Assembly: GCA_905250025.1 (NCBI GenBank)
Contig: CAJNOJ010000045.1
Span: forward strand, 372,001-436,000
Length of the DNA: 64,000 nucleotides
Reading direction: 5' to 3'
Source of the DNA: Adineta ricciae
Lineage: Eukaryota > Rotifera > Eurotatoria > Adinetida > Adinetidae
The position numbers and the translations under genes were made by a program. The notes beneath the pieces were generated by a model, which had not been told where the DNA came from, did not search any database, and was given only the letters and a program-made list of their open reading frames with translations. Below, one piece after another: positions 33,894-47,331 of this stretch (within the stretch, counting starts at the first letter, position 1; each line of letters opens with the position of its first letter).

Positions 33894-35490
33894 TAACTTG
33901 GCCCGATATTAGCTAGTATCATGTGAAGAAGTAGACTAGATTAAGAACGTCACGGCACGTTTACAATATCGTTTAGCTAGAAAAATGAAATGTGAGACGA
34001 ATATTCATCATTCAGTTTGGACAACGAAGCCAGGTGAGAAGAATCGAATAAAACTGAAAAGTGGTTTCACTTGTCAGAAATAGTAATCAAGAATTGCTTT
34101 GAATTCTATCATGTGTTCGTTGATTTCGTCCATTGTTGGATGTATTTTTCTTATTACTGGTTTCATAGCAACGAATGACGTGTGAATACACACTACATCA
34201 TAAGGTTATGTTATCGTTAATGGTTGAACCACCGGAAGACCTATTCTTCGTATAAAAAAATACCTTTTCAAGAGAATCCATGTTGATCATCGTGGCATAT
34301 GTACTATATGCATTCAAGTCGCAATCTAGTCAAGTTACGACTGTATACGTGTATATTACATCTCTCTAATCGATAATCGATGACAGTTCATTCAATACAT
34401 GTCTCACTTAAACGAAAAAAAAAACGTGTAAATTTCATTTTGTGATGATTCGTTTATCGATATATAATGACTACACTTGTTGTTCATGCTTGACATTCAT
34501 CAAACATTTGTCAAGATAAGGCTTGACTTATATATATATGATGATTAAAGTAATACACCACTTTTCATTTTATCAATACAGGTAACAAAAGTAATGTCTA
34601 CGCAACACCATGGAGTCCAAGAAGTAAATGAGACGAGAATGGATTTGCCAATTTTCATAGGAAGTATACACTGGAAATAATCAATCTTTTGTTATGACTA
34701 TACAGAAAAGAAGTATACGTGTCACCAATCGTTCTTATTGTCAATGGCTTCCAGTACGATGGATTATTAGTATCATTTGTAGTCAAGGTCAGTAAGCTGT
34801 TCGATATCTTCCAGATCAATCTATATGTTTACGATCTTGCAATAAAAAAACATCATCGATAATCTTACTATGATATCTTGATAAGCGTGTTTGACTACAA
34901 TGATATTTTGACATATATATATTCGGTTTCGTTCGACGAAAACTTAATTAAAGTTTAAAGAAACACATAAATAAACAGAAACTTGATGTTGTTAACTAAT
35001 AGATCTAGTCAAGACTCTACACAACACACTTCTATTGTCACGTGTAAACAAGCTCTCTCTAAAGAATATTTTCAAGGCTATGTTTTTGCCTGACAAGACG
35101 ATTATTCGTATGTCTGTCAGCCTTGGCATACTCGTAAGATAGTACAACTCGACTGCTACTTTGTTTGTCTGCCAACTGCCTTTTCTCCTATTCTTTTTTT
35201 TCTTCTTCTCTTCCGCTTCTCGCTCTCGCGTTTACCAGGAAAGTGTGTCGTTGTCAAACGAAGAAATTCGTTATTCCTCCTCCTCCTTCTCTCTTTCTCC
35301 TTCATCTCTTCATCACTCTTGCACGAGAAAACTCCATCTCCTCTTTTTTCCTAGAATAGAAAACTTTCCTTCCATTTCTCCATGCTGCATGTGCTTGTAT
35401 AAACACAGCAAATCAACTATTGATCTTTTAGATGACTCCGAATCGTAGGAAGATATTCAACTGAACGTTCGCTGTATTCTGATCTTATCA
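33894..35490. other. Intergenic, CT-rich stretch, no gene seen
   Basis: About 1.6 kb. A pyrimidine-rich tract at about 35180-35350 yields overlapping Ser/Leu/Phe-rich ORFs that are low-complexity and not supported as genes. Promoter of the next plus-strand gene is expected near 35400-35480. Confidence 0.55.
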
Positions 35491-36588
35491 ATGCACTCCG
35501 ATACAAGATTAGTATTCCTTATTAGTATTATCTTCAACGGTTTTACACCATATTTTTGTCAATATTCTGATCATGAAAGTTATTTGTCCTTAATTGAGTT
35601 TAATCGAGGTGGTAGCGCAACCAATCTGATCTTATCATCGCCACATGGCGGTTTTCTCGGTGCGAATTCAACTATCAAAAGCGCAGGAAAATCTTTTCGA
35701 GGCGAAACAATCAGCACCAAACTAGAACAATTACCCGTAGCAGGCTGCTACAATGATACTTTAGATCGATGCGTATATACAATACAAGATTGCTTGAAGC
35801 ACGATGGAACGAAAGTATTTCATCGTTCTGATGCACGATGCTTGACAAATCGTGGGTCAAGTCTATCAATGTATTTATTGACAAAAGCTATTTCGGAAGC
35901 AATCGCGTTACCTTATCGTCCATATACAATTTTGAACAAGCTAGCTCGACAATATGTTGATCCGGCTGAAGATTTACTTATCGGAACATTCTTAATTGAA
36001 AGTGCTACACGTGTTTATAGCGATTATCATCGTTTGATTGCTATGGCTAAAGAAGCGATTCGTGCGCCATTGCGAGGTCTTTTCATCGAATTAATCTTTC
36101 ATCAACACTCACAAACCGTACAGCTTGGCTATGGTTACGATCCATTACGTTCATCTGTTGTTAACAAACCCACTCAATCGACAATAAATGAGCTTGTCTC
36201 ACGGTCTGGACCTAGTATTATTTTAGGAAACAACTCTTTTGGCTATTTCTTACGTCTCAATGGCTTTCCGCATATTATTCCATTGGAACAAGCACAACAA
36301 CAAAGACAAAATAGTTATCGTGTATCTACGTATTCAACTCGAATGCATGCCGATCAGCGATTCAATGCACTCGTTCTTTCTTATCCAATTGAACGTTTAC
36401 GAACGAATTCGATTCAATTAGAAGCCAAGCGTATCGCCAAAGCAATCGAACAATTCATGCTAAAAAATAATATTAAATCTCTTTCGTCCTCTTCTTCTTC
36501 TACATTATTTCGATCATACACTGTTACGTACAATCTTTTCTTATTTTGTATATTTAGTTTATTAACTGAAATAAATAGACATTATTGA
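35491..36588 (+). CDS. N-formylglutamate amidohydrolase-like secreted protein, divergent active site
   Basis: An intronless 365-residue ORF. A signal peptide (MHSDTRLVFLISIIFNGFTP) precedes a domain with the family-like opening NLILSSPHGGFLGANS. Later blocks are CLTNRGSSLSMYLLTKAIS, KLARQYVDPAEDLL (usual form has Asn-Arg here) and GLFIELIFHQHSQTVQLGYG, where the usual Asp-x-His-Gly-His is altered. The 'PHGG' metal/substrate motif is kept but the later catalytic positions differ, so activity is uncertain. The C-terminus has a Ser run (SLSSSSSSTLF) and a hydrophobic tail (VTYNLFLFCIFSLL), fitting a GPI-anchored surface protein. In bacteria this fold hydrolyses N-formylglutamate in histidine breakdown; here an extracellular role is inferred. 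The adjacent upstream protease has a similar tail. Confidence 0.65.
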   Translation: MHSDTRLVFLISIIFNGFTPYFCQYSDHESYLSLIEFNRGGSATNLILSSPHGGFLGANSTIKSAGKSFRGETISTKLEQLPVAGCYNDTLDRCVYTIQDCLKHDGTKVFHRSDARCLTNRGSSLSMYLLTKAISEAIALPYRPYTILNKLARQYVDPAEDLLIGTFLIESATRVYSDYHRLIAMAKEAIRAPLRGLFIELIFHQHSQTVQLGYGYDPLRSSVVNKPTQSTINELVSRSGPSIILGNNSFGYFLRLNGFPHIIPLEQAQQQRQNSYRVSTYSTRMHADQRFNALVLSYPIERLRTNSIQLEAKRIAKAIEQFMLKNNIKSLSSSSSSTLFRSYTVTYNLFLFCIFSLLTEINRHY

Positions 36589-36635
36589 TCCAATTTTCCA
36601 TCTGACAAAATGTGCAAAACTAAAAACTTTCTATA

Positions 36636-39600
36636 TTAGTTCAGATCGCGTTTTTCGCTATTACAGATTTCCCCGGATGGGCAACTCAAAAATTTACACG
36701 ATGAACATTTGAAGGGAATGGTATAAAAAAGTACAATCAACGAAATGAATAGTGCGATCGTCAGCGCTAGCGATGTGCTTACAACTACCAGTCGGCGAAT
36801 GTTTTTTCGAAAACTAACATCGGGAAAAACGATCATGTTCAACAGAAAACCAATCAGAAAACCAAAGCATTGAGAATAATTATCAACTAATGGAAGTAGA
36901 CCGACAGTAAGGAGAAGTATTGAACATATGAGAATTTTGAAAAATGGAACCCAAGGTCGTTTTAATGAACGCCAACCGAGAAACAATTCACTTAAATAAC
37001 AAGCAAGAATAGCTAATTGACCACCGCCAGGTCCAACTTGAATGGAATCGCGTAAAAACAACGCACTTGCTAAACTACCCACGAAACCAGAGACCACATA
37101 AATGATCATAACACGAATACAACCGGCTAATTTCTCTAATGGACGCATAATTAAATATTGAAATATGATAGTAATTAGTAGATGAATCAAACTAAATGAA
37201 ACATATAAATTGCGTTGATTAAGAAAAAAATGTTTACCCAGCATGAATGAAAATAACTGTCCAGAAACGATAAACTTGATCAGGAACACGAACTAAAGAG
37301 GAATAGCTTATGAATGAAAAGATTTCGTGTATTTGATTCTTTCGCTTACCGACAAAGAATTCTAACATTCCACAAACACTTTGTATGCAATCAACCTAAA
37401 CGCAATCATCAAGTTTTATTTTGCTGATTATTGGATAATTGTGATCTAGTTACTTGGGAACAGAGATGAGCGCGTGGATGAAATATTCCACGTCGACGTT
37501 GACAATCATCTTTTGACGTCAATAGACAACTTCCCAGTACTCCCGTACAGCACGGTCTTGCTACGAATGGAAAATATGAATTATTCCATTAGCAACTCTT
37601 TCATTTCAACATACCAAGATTTATACATTGCATATGCGGATAAAGTGATGCATTGCCTGCAATTCGACTATGATCTTGCTTCAGACAGACCTAAGGAAAA
37701 ACATCAGAAGAATTTAAGAATGAATATCGAACTTACTGGCCATTTGGCAGCATTCGAAGACCATTTCAAAACTTTTGAATCAACGACGGTCGATGCCCAT
37801 GATCTATCATCTTCACGTGGTATATTTCCAACTGATTGTTTCGTACAAATTCTACAAGAAAATAAATCTCGTTCACAGGTACATATCTTTCCTACTCACT
37901 CTGGTGTTAGTCCGCAAACAGCTGGATAGATAACATTATGTTGATCTCTCAAACTTTTACTTTTGGTCGCAAACCGATGCCAAACTAAACCTGCTCGTGG
38001 CTAAATAGTAGAAAAGTGGTAACTAGTTTATCGATTTATCGAATGTGAAATTCATACCAAACATTGTTGTGAAATGGTTTGCATACATCGACCTGTCGTT
38101 GAATCGATACAACAGCCCGACATACTTTCTAATCTCGCTTGTTTTTCATATCGACCCTCAACTTCATCGTGCCGTCGCATACATGGAGTATATTGTGCCC
38201 CTAAACGAATTAAATCAGCAGGATACGGGCCAAACCATGGGTTCATTGTCAAGTCTTGTCGTTGATGTTCGAAAATGGATGTCTTTTTCTAAAAGAACCT
38301 CGATCATCGAAAATGTTCTTGTGCTATTTCATTTAACCTACCGATTGTGTCGATGTTAATGGCGCATAGCCATAGACAATCAAAGAAACAATACAAACAA
38401 AGATTTGTACAAATGTCACCCAGTATGTAAAATAAGGACGATGGCATCGATAGGATTGTTGAATATCCACTAATTTCTTCGATCGAGGTTGTTTCCGAAG
38501 AAAAATTTTATTCAACAGACGAGGTCGAACGAATTCTAAACAAATCATTTGCTTTTATGAAAACAAACGGCGTATAATGATCAATTACTAGCTTTAGGTA
38601 TTGAAGAAAGATCATTATCAGTTTGCGTATACTTTGTGCTGAAAATTTATAATGAAAACAAAACTCTGTTGACATAACAGAAAGATTTCTTTACCACAGG
38701 TGTTTATCTTTCGTGTCATATTCATCCATCTTAGTTGACTCATCGACTTTAGGTTTAGTTAGAACAATATTTTTCAGTGATATCTCATTCTCGTTCATTG
38801 GTTCTTCTTTATCCGTTTCCTGCAAATGAAAAAGCAAAATCATCGTAATCTTGCTTCAGATTATCGTCAAAAACAACAAAGATATAAAGAACAAAACAAA
38901 TAAGCATATCGATATATATATATATGTTCTTAACCTCATGATGTGACATGGATGCACGCATAGATCTTCTACGTGTCATCTCGTCTACCTTGAAATAATA
39001 ATAATCAATAAGAAAAAGATGAAATATTTTCTGTCGATGTATCAAAACTTACGACTAGAAAATTACGAACACCTGACACAGCCATTCCCAATACTGACTC
39101 GCGCTTGGCATTCGAACCATCTGATTCCATGCTACTCGATGGTTTCATTTGTGATGCGTTCATAATCGGTCTAGTGGAGATGACGTTTAATGGAGAGAAA
39201 ACATTCGCAATTCTAAGTTCACCTTTGTTCGGTTTCTGTGCCTATTTCGTTCACCACTTCATTTTTCAATTCGCCAGCGAACATACTATTTTTACTGAGA
39301 AAATTGTATCGTCGCTGTTGCCAGTTGTCTCGATGTATCACTGGACTAGCGGCAGGCGCTAGGATTGGACTAGTGTTGAGTTGCATGGCACTGAAGCAAA
39401 AAGAAGATAGGATTCGAGAAAAAAAGGATTAACCACATCGAAGAAAAAGCTGTAAATAATTTATTTCATTTATCTACCGATCGTGAAGGTCGATTTGTTC
39501 AGAAACAGTGCGTCTCTTTCTCGTTGGAGATATTGCAGCCCAGCCTTCAGGTGATTGTTTCACAAGTAAACCGTTAGAGGGTAATGGAACATGTGATAAC

Positions 39601-41073
39601 TGTCGTTTCCTAGCGCTAATTGAACTGTTCAGTTTTCGACATTGTTCATCGTCGTAATCCATCATTAACTGTTTCGCTTCGTTACATCCGTACATCTTGT
39701 GAAAGAGTAGATATATACTGAAGAAAACCGTTTCGCGTTATACTCTCAGCTGATAAAAAGTTAAAAGAGAGCATCTTGTAACTCTGCGTTACCCTAAGGC
39801 AAACGTTTCGAGATAGATGATAATAACATTCTCAAGTCAGTCGATAGCAGAACACGACAGACTAAATTGTTAGAAATATCTCATTGATTGATCGTCTATA
39901 TACTCAATCTTTTCTTCGACTCAACATAGAACATATCTCACTAAACTATGCGCTGTATCTCAATCTATCCGTGTCCTTGTTATAAGAAGAACTAAGAGGA
40001 TAGAAGATAACTCGACGGATAATTGTGTACTAATAACTAAAAAGGATTTGGTTGTCAAGTCATACAATGACATAGTAGGAAATTTCTTGTTGGACACTCG
40101 TATTTACGATAACGTTAATGAAGAATTACTTGTAAAGTACTAATAAATCATTTCTCATATTTGTATGACATAATGCAATAAAAATAAATATAATCATTCT
40201 TACCTCGTTGACTCGCATATCAAATCACTATTATTAATAATTGCTGGAGCTGACGACGAAAAATGGGAATGATTAAATTTAGTTTTTCCATGATTTCGTT
40301 CCATCAATCGGTTTCTGTCAGCAGATAATGACGAACGGAAGTCAACAACGATGATGACAAATCATCAGTGGCGAGTATTTCTATCTGGAACTAATCAAGT
40401 GGTATTAGTTTGCTTTGCTATTAACTTGCATGTTCGTTCATCGGCGCAAAAAAACTTTGTTCTTATTCCAATTTCTTTCTAGTGCATGCGGGTAAGTAGA
40501 CAAACAACTGCTTGCTTAGACATTTTTCCTTCTCTTCTCGTTTTTTTCCTCTTCATGTCCTTGCTTGCCGTCGACAATCAACGTTATCATATCGGTCTTT
40601 CACTCTCTACGCTTTCTCTTTCTTTTCATCTGTTCGTTTACTCTTTCTCATAGATGATCTATGTTATGAAGTCGGATTTCCCTTCGGAATTCAAGTATTA
40701 TACAGATTATTACTCTGATCTTTTCTCATATACACTGTTTCCGTACAAACAAAATGTCAATCGAAATCTTTACCGTTTTGCTAGATTGTACCAGCCAACT
40801 GGTTTCTGTTCGGTAGTAGAAGAAACATTTTCATGATTGAGTACACCATCGATCGCGAGATTCCATAATTGTCGACTGCGAGTACTGCTAGTCGGTCGAT
40901 TTTTAGGACTATTGGTTAGTGATGATGGTTTGTTATCTTGTAAAAGCGACAAATTCGCTAGCGAATCAGCTAAATATACGTAATGTTTTTATTCAATGAG
41001 AAAATTCAAATGACTAATGAACATGTTTACATATGTCAATTGCATTCTGCCGAGAAAGACGACTATCCACCAT
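36636..41073 (-). CDS. RHBDF: Inactive rhomboid protein (iRhom)
   Basis: A long minus-strand gene of at least ten exons for an iRhom, an ER/Golgi pseudoprotease that in animals controls trafficking of ADAM17/TACE and EGF-family ligands. Exons upstream of the membrane region (41073, 40985-40820, 40320-40205, then 39720-38690) encode a Ser-rich cytoplasmic N-terminus. TM1 follows CHRPYFTYWVTFVQIFVCIV. The iRhom homology domain in the lumen has NPWFGPYPADLIRLGAQYTP, SGCCIDSTTGRC, KWSSNAAKWP and RPCCTGVLGSC. The rhomboid core runs to the end: LEKLAGCIRVMIIYVVSGFV, SALFLRDSIQVGPGGGQLAI, LLPLVDNYSQCFGFLIG. The serine position is Gly (GPGGG) and the histidine position is Gln, so both catalytic residues are missing. 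Exon joins in the N-terminal part are my inference. Confidence 0.92.
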
Positions 41074-43562
41074 AGTATTCAGCGTTATCTCGATCGGGTC
41101 CACATATGCTGATGTTTATGTGATATGATGACAGTTGTCGATTGTATAGGTATAGTTTGTAAGTAAACATGGAGACGTTTCGAACAGCTTATACATAGCA
41201 TTCGAGACAGATGACGCTCGAAAGCGAATCTCATGAGCGAGACTTGAGTTTCGCTATTTCATTTCATTTGCATGAACCGATATGAAATCGTCATGGGCAC
41301 TTAGATATATATGTGTTAAAAGTTTGTTTTATCTTATCGCTCCGACGCTTTGCTTGTTTTTCTCATAAGAGGAAAAAAAGATGATTTAGTTGATATCTGA
41401 TTAAATAACAATATGTACGCAATAGAAAAGCTGCTAGGATCTTCTTCAATTTACTTTAATTCGATAATAAAATTAGTGGTTTTATCTAATCCCAAGTGCA
41501 AGTGTTCTCGTTCTATCGCGAATCAGACAGACACGTGACAAAGTATGCACATGAATCTGATGGCATAGAACAACATCATCATTCCAATAGTAGTAAACGA
41601 ACGGATATGCAAATCTTGCATTGATGCTCTGTTAATTGTAACGGAAGCTGTTTGTCGATATTCACATCATGTTCGATTAGGGTTAGTTATCCATGAAAGT
41701 CTCATTCAAACTGCTGTAAATCGTTCATTATGGTGCACTATGGCTAGAAAATTTAACTAATGACGACAAATAAACGATCCAATTAATCTCGTCGAATCAT
41801 CAGAAGAGAATCAGAGTTGTTTGCAGTCATAAAGTAACCTGCCTCGAAGCACCAGGGTGTAGAAATGAGTCGAACGACTTTTGACGTATGTGCCATTGGA
41901 ATATGTATGGGATTGGAGAGGATAAGATCGAATGTTAATTATTGAAAATATCGAACAGTTTTTCTGGTGATTAGCATTGACGTTTGATTGATATCTCTTG
42001 ATAAAATATACATGCATTTTCTCTCGTGTGGAAGATTTTCTGTATTAATACCATTGCTAAATACGTACTCCATCTATCGTGACGCAAGTAAAATGAGTAC
42101 TCGATAGACCACCACTTACTGTTCTAAAACATCAAACAGATAATCATCCAAAACGAATTTTACACGATCCCATAGATGTTGAGTAGTCTTGAACACAATC
42201 GGGAAACTATCGGTTAATTGCTTGAGATATGCGGAATTCGGATAACAACACAGAATGTGTAAATATGTGAAAGTTAATTTACTGATTGAATGTAAGATCT
42301 GTTGGACTATATATATATATACATGGAGACGTGCATGCCTGACTAATCGTCTAATCTCGTGTGCATAGCAGCTAGAGTAGAAAACTTCTTCTGAGAAGAA
42401 GAGATTTCCTTGGAAAGTAAATTCGGTAACAGTTTGATTGATTGTGAAGCTATAATCGTTGACGTAACGAAGTTCGATGAAGATGCTCGAATTTGTGCAT
42501 TTGGAAAATGAAAGAATTACGAAAAGGCAGTATAATGAATGTGAAGAACTATACTTAAATAATCGCTTGATTTTCTCGCGACCTCATCGATAGCCAAATG
42601 CCTCAAAATGTTGATCTGGTGACAAAAACCAATGTTAATCTTGTAAACCTCTTCTATCGATTTCAGAGTATTCATCAATATTGATCACATGAACAGTCTT
42701 ATTCAATTTTGATATATCAAAAGATCGATCACACCATAGGTATCGCCGAGATACCATCGATCTACCTGTTAAAATTCTCAACAGTCCCAGATATGATCAC
42801 GTTGTACAGCGATACTTGTCATCGTAATACTCGAGCAAAATATTCCTACAAACACGTAGACCGATCGGTTCGCCATCGGCAGCGAGCTAAATGATCTACA
42901 AAAAGGCATGCGCAGCTGTTTTCATAGCAGTGGAGGAAATAACTGTCAACATTACTTATGGTTCTTACTTATTGCACTCTTGTCGCTGTCGATCTGAATC
43001 AAAAACGATTCGATTTTATAGCAGTTTTATTAATCTACTTGTCTCTTCTTTCGTATATATGTGTAAAATATTTGACTGAGGTCATCGAATCAAAGTGTTT
43101 GTTTTGTTGTTACGTTATATCAATTAAAATGCATTGTTTTGCTGTCTACATATCAATGTGTATTCAAAAGGATTACTTCGAAAAATATATCTCAATTTAA
43201 TTATGAATTTTTTGCTATTGACATCAGATTTATCAAGATAATATAATTACTTCTCATGAAAAATCGAGTAGATTGTATTATCATCCATGCACCTGTGATA
43301 AAACATATAAACAACAATGAAATCTACCTAGGCGTATACTTTGTGAAACCTGAAAAGATCGTATCATTAAAACCCGACGTCTGACATCATTTATATCCTT
43401 ATTAAAAAATGTTTATGATCAAGTTTACAAAAGAAGACAAAGATAAAATCGAAAACAAGGAAAAGAAACTGTGCTCTCTACATGTACGTATGTATACAAG
43501 AAAGAAAATAGAATGAAATAAGAAATCTTTTGCCGTTCGTTTATCCAAATATCCAGAGGATT
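41074..43562. other. Intergenic, no gene seen
   Basis: About 2.5 kb of AT-rich sequence between iRhom and the CCDC9 homologue. It holds a few short TA runs (for example near 42310) and short featureless ORFs. No tRNA or mobile element seen. It may carry iRhom promoter elements. Confidence 0.6.
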
Positions 43563-46500
43563 TCATTCGACAACAATCGATTGATTTCGATTGCCTTGGT
43601 TTTCATCGATTGTTAATTTGTCATTAAGATCATCCTCAAGGGCGTCCATTGATTCAACAGGTTTGCTTGCCGAATGAACTTTGTCGTCGTCGCCGTCGTG
43701 CTCTTCATCATCATCCGTTGTCACAGCATCTTGTTGTTCAATTTCCTAGGAACGAAAAATTTTCAATTTCATTCGTATCGAAATTAGAATGAAAGCCGTG
43801 CAAAACATGCGAAAAGAAGAATATAAACGTATGAATTTTTGATGTTTTTTGGTTCATTGACATGCTCTTTTTACTGTCATACCTGAGCAGTAAGTCGACC
43901 TGCTAATTCCTCTCTAAATTTTTCCTTTGCCCATTGCATGAAATGAGCTGTATCGTACGGTGTTGGCTGTTAGATAAGATTCAAAATTTAGATATGTTGT
44001 TCATCAATGAAAAATATGACCTACTTCATTATTCAATTGGCCTTTATTGATTTTAATTGGCTCGTTGTTTGCCGATGCTAATCGTTCATCGACAGCTTCT
44101 TCTAATTTCAATTGCTGTTGAAGTTTATCAAGAGATTCGATGATATTACCTAGAAAAATCTCCTTGACAAAGCGAGATTTCGAACACGGTGTTACATACT
44201 GTCAGTAGTTGAGATATCCGATGGTGGATTCATCGGATCGTTTGCCGAAGAATCATCAGATATCGATTCTTTTAAATGCATACTTGTTGATAACGAACTA
44301 TTTCCACTATCATCAACTGCTGCCGTTATTGTCTGTTTCATATCTGCATTTGTGATTGAGGAATTCGGTGCGAGTAGATCGATATTGTCATCCTCCCACC
44401 ATTCTTCGATCAGATCGGTGCCATTTGAATTGGACAGATCGTTACTATTAACACGATTATTGTTGATTAGATGTCGTCGATTAGTATGTGTACCAGTATT
44501 GGAATTATTTCGTCGTTGATAATTACTATGAAAACCATATTGACGAGGATCGTAAGATGATAATGGAAATTGATGTTTATCTTGATTATGTATTCGTTGC
44601 TGCTGCGGTTGTTGTTGTTGTGGTGGTGGTGGTGGTGGCGGCTGCTGTTGTGTCGATCGACGACGTTGATATGATGTTCCCCAATGATTATTATTGTTTA
44701 TATTTTCATTTTCATCTAATGAGTCATCCGCATTCATGTACGCAGAAAGTGGAAGACTGGTATTATTGTTGTTAAGATTATTATTATTGCTGTTGTTCGT
44801 TCGTTGAAAGCGATTCGTATTGGATGAACGGAAGAAGTTGTTTGTACTTGAAGAAAAATCGTAGAATGATTGTGGTCGAGATTGAAAACGATTTTCGTTG
44901 TTGAACCGTGAGGACGAATGATGAGCGTTGTGTAGACGTTCGAAATCGCCAGACATCGGTCGTTGATGAGAAAACTTATTCTCGACATGACGAAAACGCG
45001 GCGGTAAGTCGATTGGTGAAGTGTCTTGCGATGGTGGTAATGTAGTTAGTGGTGGCTGAAAGAGAGGAGATGATTGAAAGGTAGGCATATGAAATTGATG
45101 ATGAGTTGTAGTTTCATATGGATGTGTTGAATGATATTGATGGAAATGTGTCTGAGATGTGGCTGGTTGAGAAGTTGAAGGATGGGGTGGAGCTGGCTGA
45201 GCAAAATAAACAGTGCCATTTCCATTGAATGACGATGCTTGAGCTGGAGGTGAGTAAACAAAATTATGAATGTAGGCAGATTCTATGATGTAATTAAAAG
45301 ATAACAAGTTAGTTAATGTTCTTCTTTCGAACGGTTTATTTACGATCTATTTGGTCACCGTGATTGCCATGTGTATTCATCAGATTATCGAGCTCTGTAT
45401 GATGGTGATGATGATGATGATGATTGGAAAGATTTGCTGGTACAAGTTGGATATGCATTGGACTATTTTGCCATAATGGCATTGGTGGCACGTCAAGATG
45501 AAATTCATTAGTAGAGCCTCCTGCATGCCCATTATTTTGTACTGTACATCGACGCATTCGTTCTATAAATAGAGCAATTAGGATTCAAGGTGGTCACAAG
45601 ACAAAAATTAACCTTCTCGTTTACGTTGTCCGTGTTCTTGAGTACGTTGTTGTTGAGTGAATCGACCACTACCAATTCGATCAGCTTAAACACAGTAGAG
45701 GGAAAAAAGTGAGATCATTTTTGCTTCATGAAACTCATACTAATATTCACGCAATCACAATCAAATCTTACATTTACTTACACTTTCAAATCAGTGGTCT
45801 ATAAAGAAGTGTATATTACTTCGTTTCGTGTAATTCTATATCATCTCTCTCGATCCTTCGCCGTCATGATCCTCTTCTCTTCTATTCTTTTCAGCGATCG
45901 ATCATCTAGGTATGCTTCACATTCGTTTTTCAAACGTATGTATGTCGAGTGCATATAGAATTATGTACATAAGCAGATTTTACATGACTTTTGTCATATG
46001 CGTGTGTATTCGGGGACATTTCATCGGCTGATTTACAAGCATTATCAATGACACCCATGACATGCAAGAAAATAGGTGCATAGAGGCAAGAACTCAGCTA
46101 CATACCTTTGTTATTCACAATGACAAGTCTTTTTGCATTTGTTGGTTCGTCCACATCTATCCAGAAAAGTGTTTTAGGTTAGGTTCTCTCCTGCTGTGAT
46201 TTCTCTTTTGTAAATGAAAACCGAAAGATAGCGTAACGTTCATCCTACCATTAGTGTTCTCCGATTGATTTTGGAACGGAAAGGCATATTGGTGTAATTG
46301 AGGATTAATCAGATTATTGCTACTATTATTGTTATTGCTATTTCCTTTTGGATTATTGATCTCTTGTGCACGTTCGCGTTTTAAACGATTGTAATCAATA
46401 CGCTGTGCGCGTTGCGGTTGAGCGTCGTTACGAGCCTTGAATTAGAGAATGATAAACTTTTCAGCTGAACTTGAATACTTACGTTTTCAAATTTGCGCCG

Positions 46501-47331
46501 TGTCGCTTGCCGTTGACTTCGTTCAAGTTGATTTTCCTCAAAGGAAAATTAAAAGATTATTCGATGAAAAGACAAAGCGTCGCCGTACTTGAAAATGTTG
46601 ATCATTAACGTTGATACGTACGCGATTTTTGGCAGTCTATTAACAAGAAAATCATTATGCATGCGTATCTTTTGTTTAATATCACATACGCCTCTCATCA
46701 CTTTGTTATCTGTTTGATTTTCAGTAGTTGTCGTTGTGGCGCCCGTTCGAACAGCAAATTGACGATCTTCTTCGATTTCCTACGAATAGAAAAAAGAAAT
46801 GCCAAATGCAAATTTCTTCGCCCTCTTTTTTTCTGAAATGAAACAAAGTCGATGATTATAGGACACAAGAGAGATTCAGAAGAAAAAAAATATTATTCCA
46901 CGCAAATAATCACAATAGTTACTAATGTCTAACGTATTCTTGTAGCAAATGCTGAAACTCTATATCCTTCGATCTATATGTGTATACATAGGAGTGTGTG
47001 CGCATGCGTCGTCTATGCATGTTCCTTATTAGAAGCGAGGAAATGCATAGAGAGCGAGAGAGAAAGAAAAGGGAGAAAGACATTGTCAAAAAAATCTCTC
47101 TCATTTATTGTAATGACATTCGAGAGAATATAGAACATAGAAGGCAAAGAATAGGCCTTTTACTTGATAAATATCAATCGTCGACTATCTTCTTCTGTCT
47201 ACGTACGTTGCAAACAAACAATTAGTGTGTATTCAAGTGCAAACCTGATGACGCTTAAGTAGTTCCAAGTTCTTGATACGCATTTCGGCCATTTTCTGGT
47301 CAATTGTCGACAGAGATGTTAATTCGTTCAT
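43563..47331 (-). CDS. CCDC9: Coiled-coil domain-containing protein 9 (CCDC9) homologue
   Basis: A multi-exon gene starting MNELTSLSTIDQKMAEMRIK, then KNLELLKRHQ joined across an intron to EIEEDRQFAVRTG. This matches the conserved CCDC9 N-terminal helix (KNEALIRRYQEIEEDR in human). CCDC9 is a vertebrate protein linked to the exon-junction complex and splicing, so an RNA-related role is inferred. Later exons include a basic Arg-rich coil (ENQLERSQRQATRRKFEN), a His tract (SNHHHHHHHHTEL), long Asn/Gln/Pro low-complexity stretches, and near the C-terminus TPYDTAHFMQWAKEKFREEL and an acidic end (DALEDDLNDKLTIDENQ). A TGTTGTGATTTTAG acceptor ends 29 nt before the ATG. The long middle exon (about 45307-44192) is weakly conserved. 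Confidence 0.72.
45400..45428 (-). repeat. Trinucleotide run encoding a His tract in CCDC9
   Basis: A GAT/GGT-type run on the plus strand encodes eight consecutive histidines on the coding strand of the CCDC9 homologue. It lies within one exon and is likely length-variable. Confidence 0.7.

Noticed and set aside
35161-35448. Ser/Phe/Leu-rich ORFs in a CT tract
   Set aside because: Simple pyrimidine-rich sequence open in two frames, so not informative.
37474-37929. 151-codon plus-strand ORF
   Set aside because: Overlaps iRhom exons on the opposite strand that carry conserved luminal blocks (RPCCTGVLGSC, KWSSNAAKWP).
44488-44775. Plus-strand ORF with Val/Ala runs
   Set aside because: Antisense to the Gln/Pro/Asn low-complexity region of the CCDC9 homologue.
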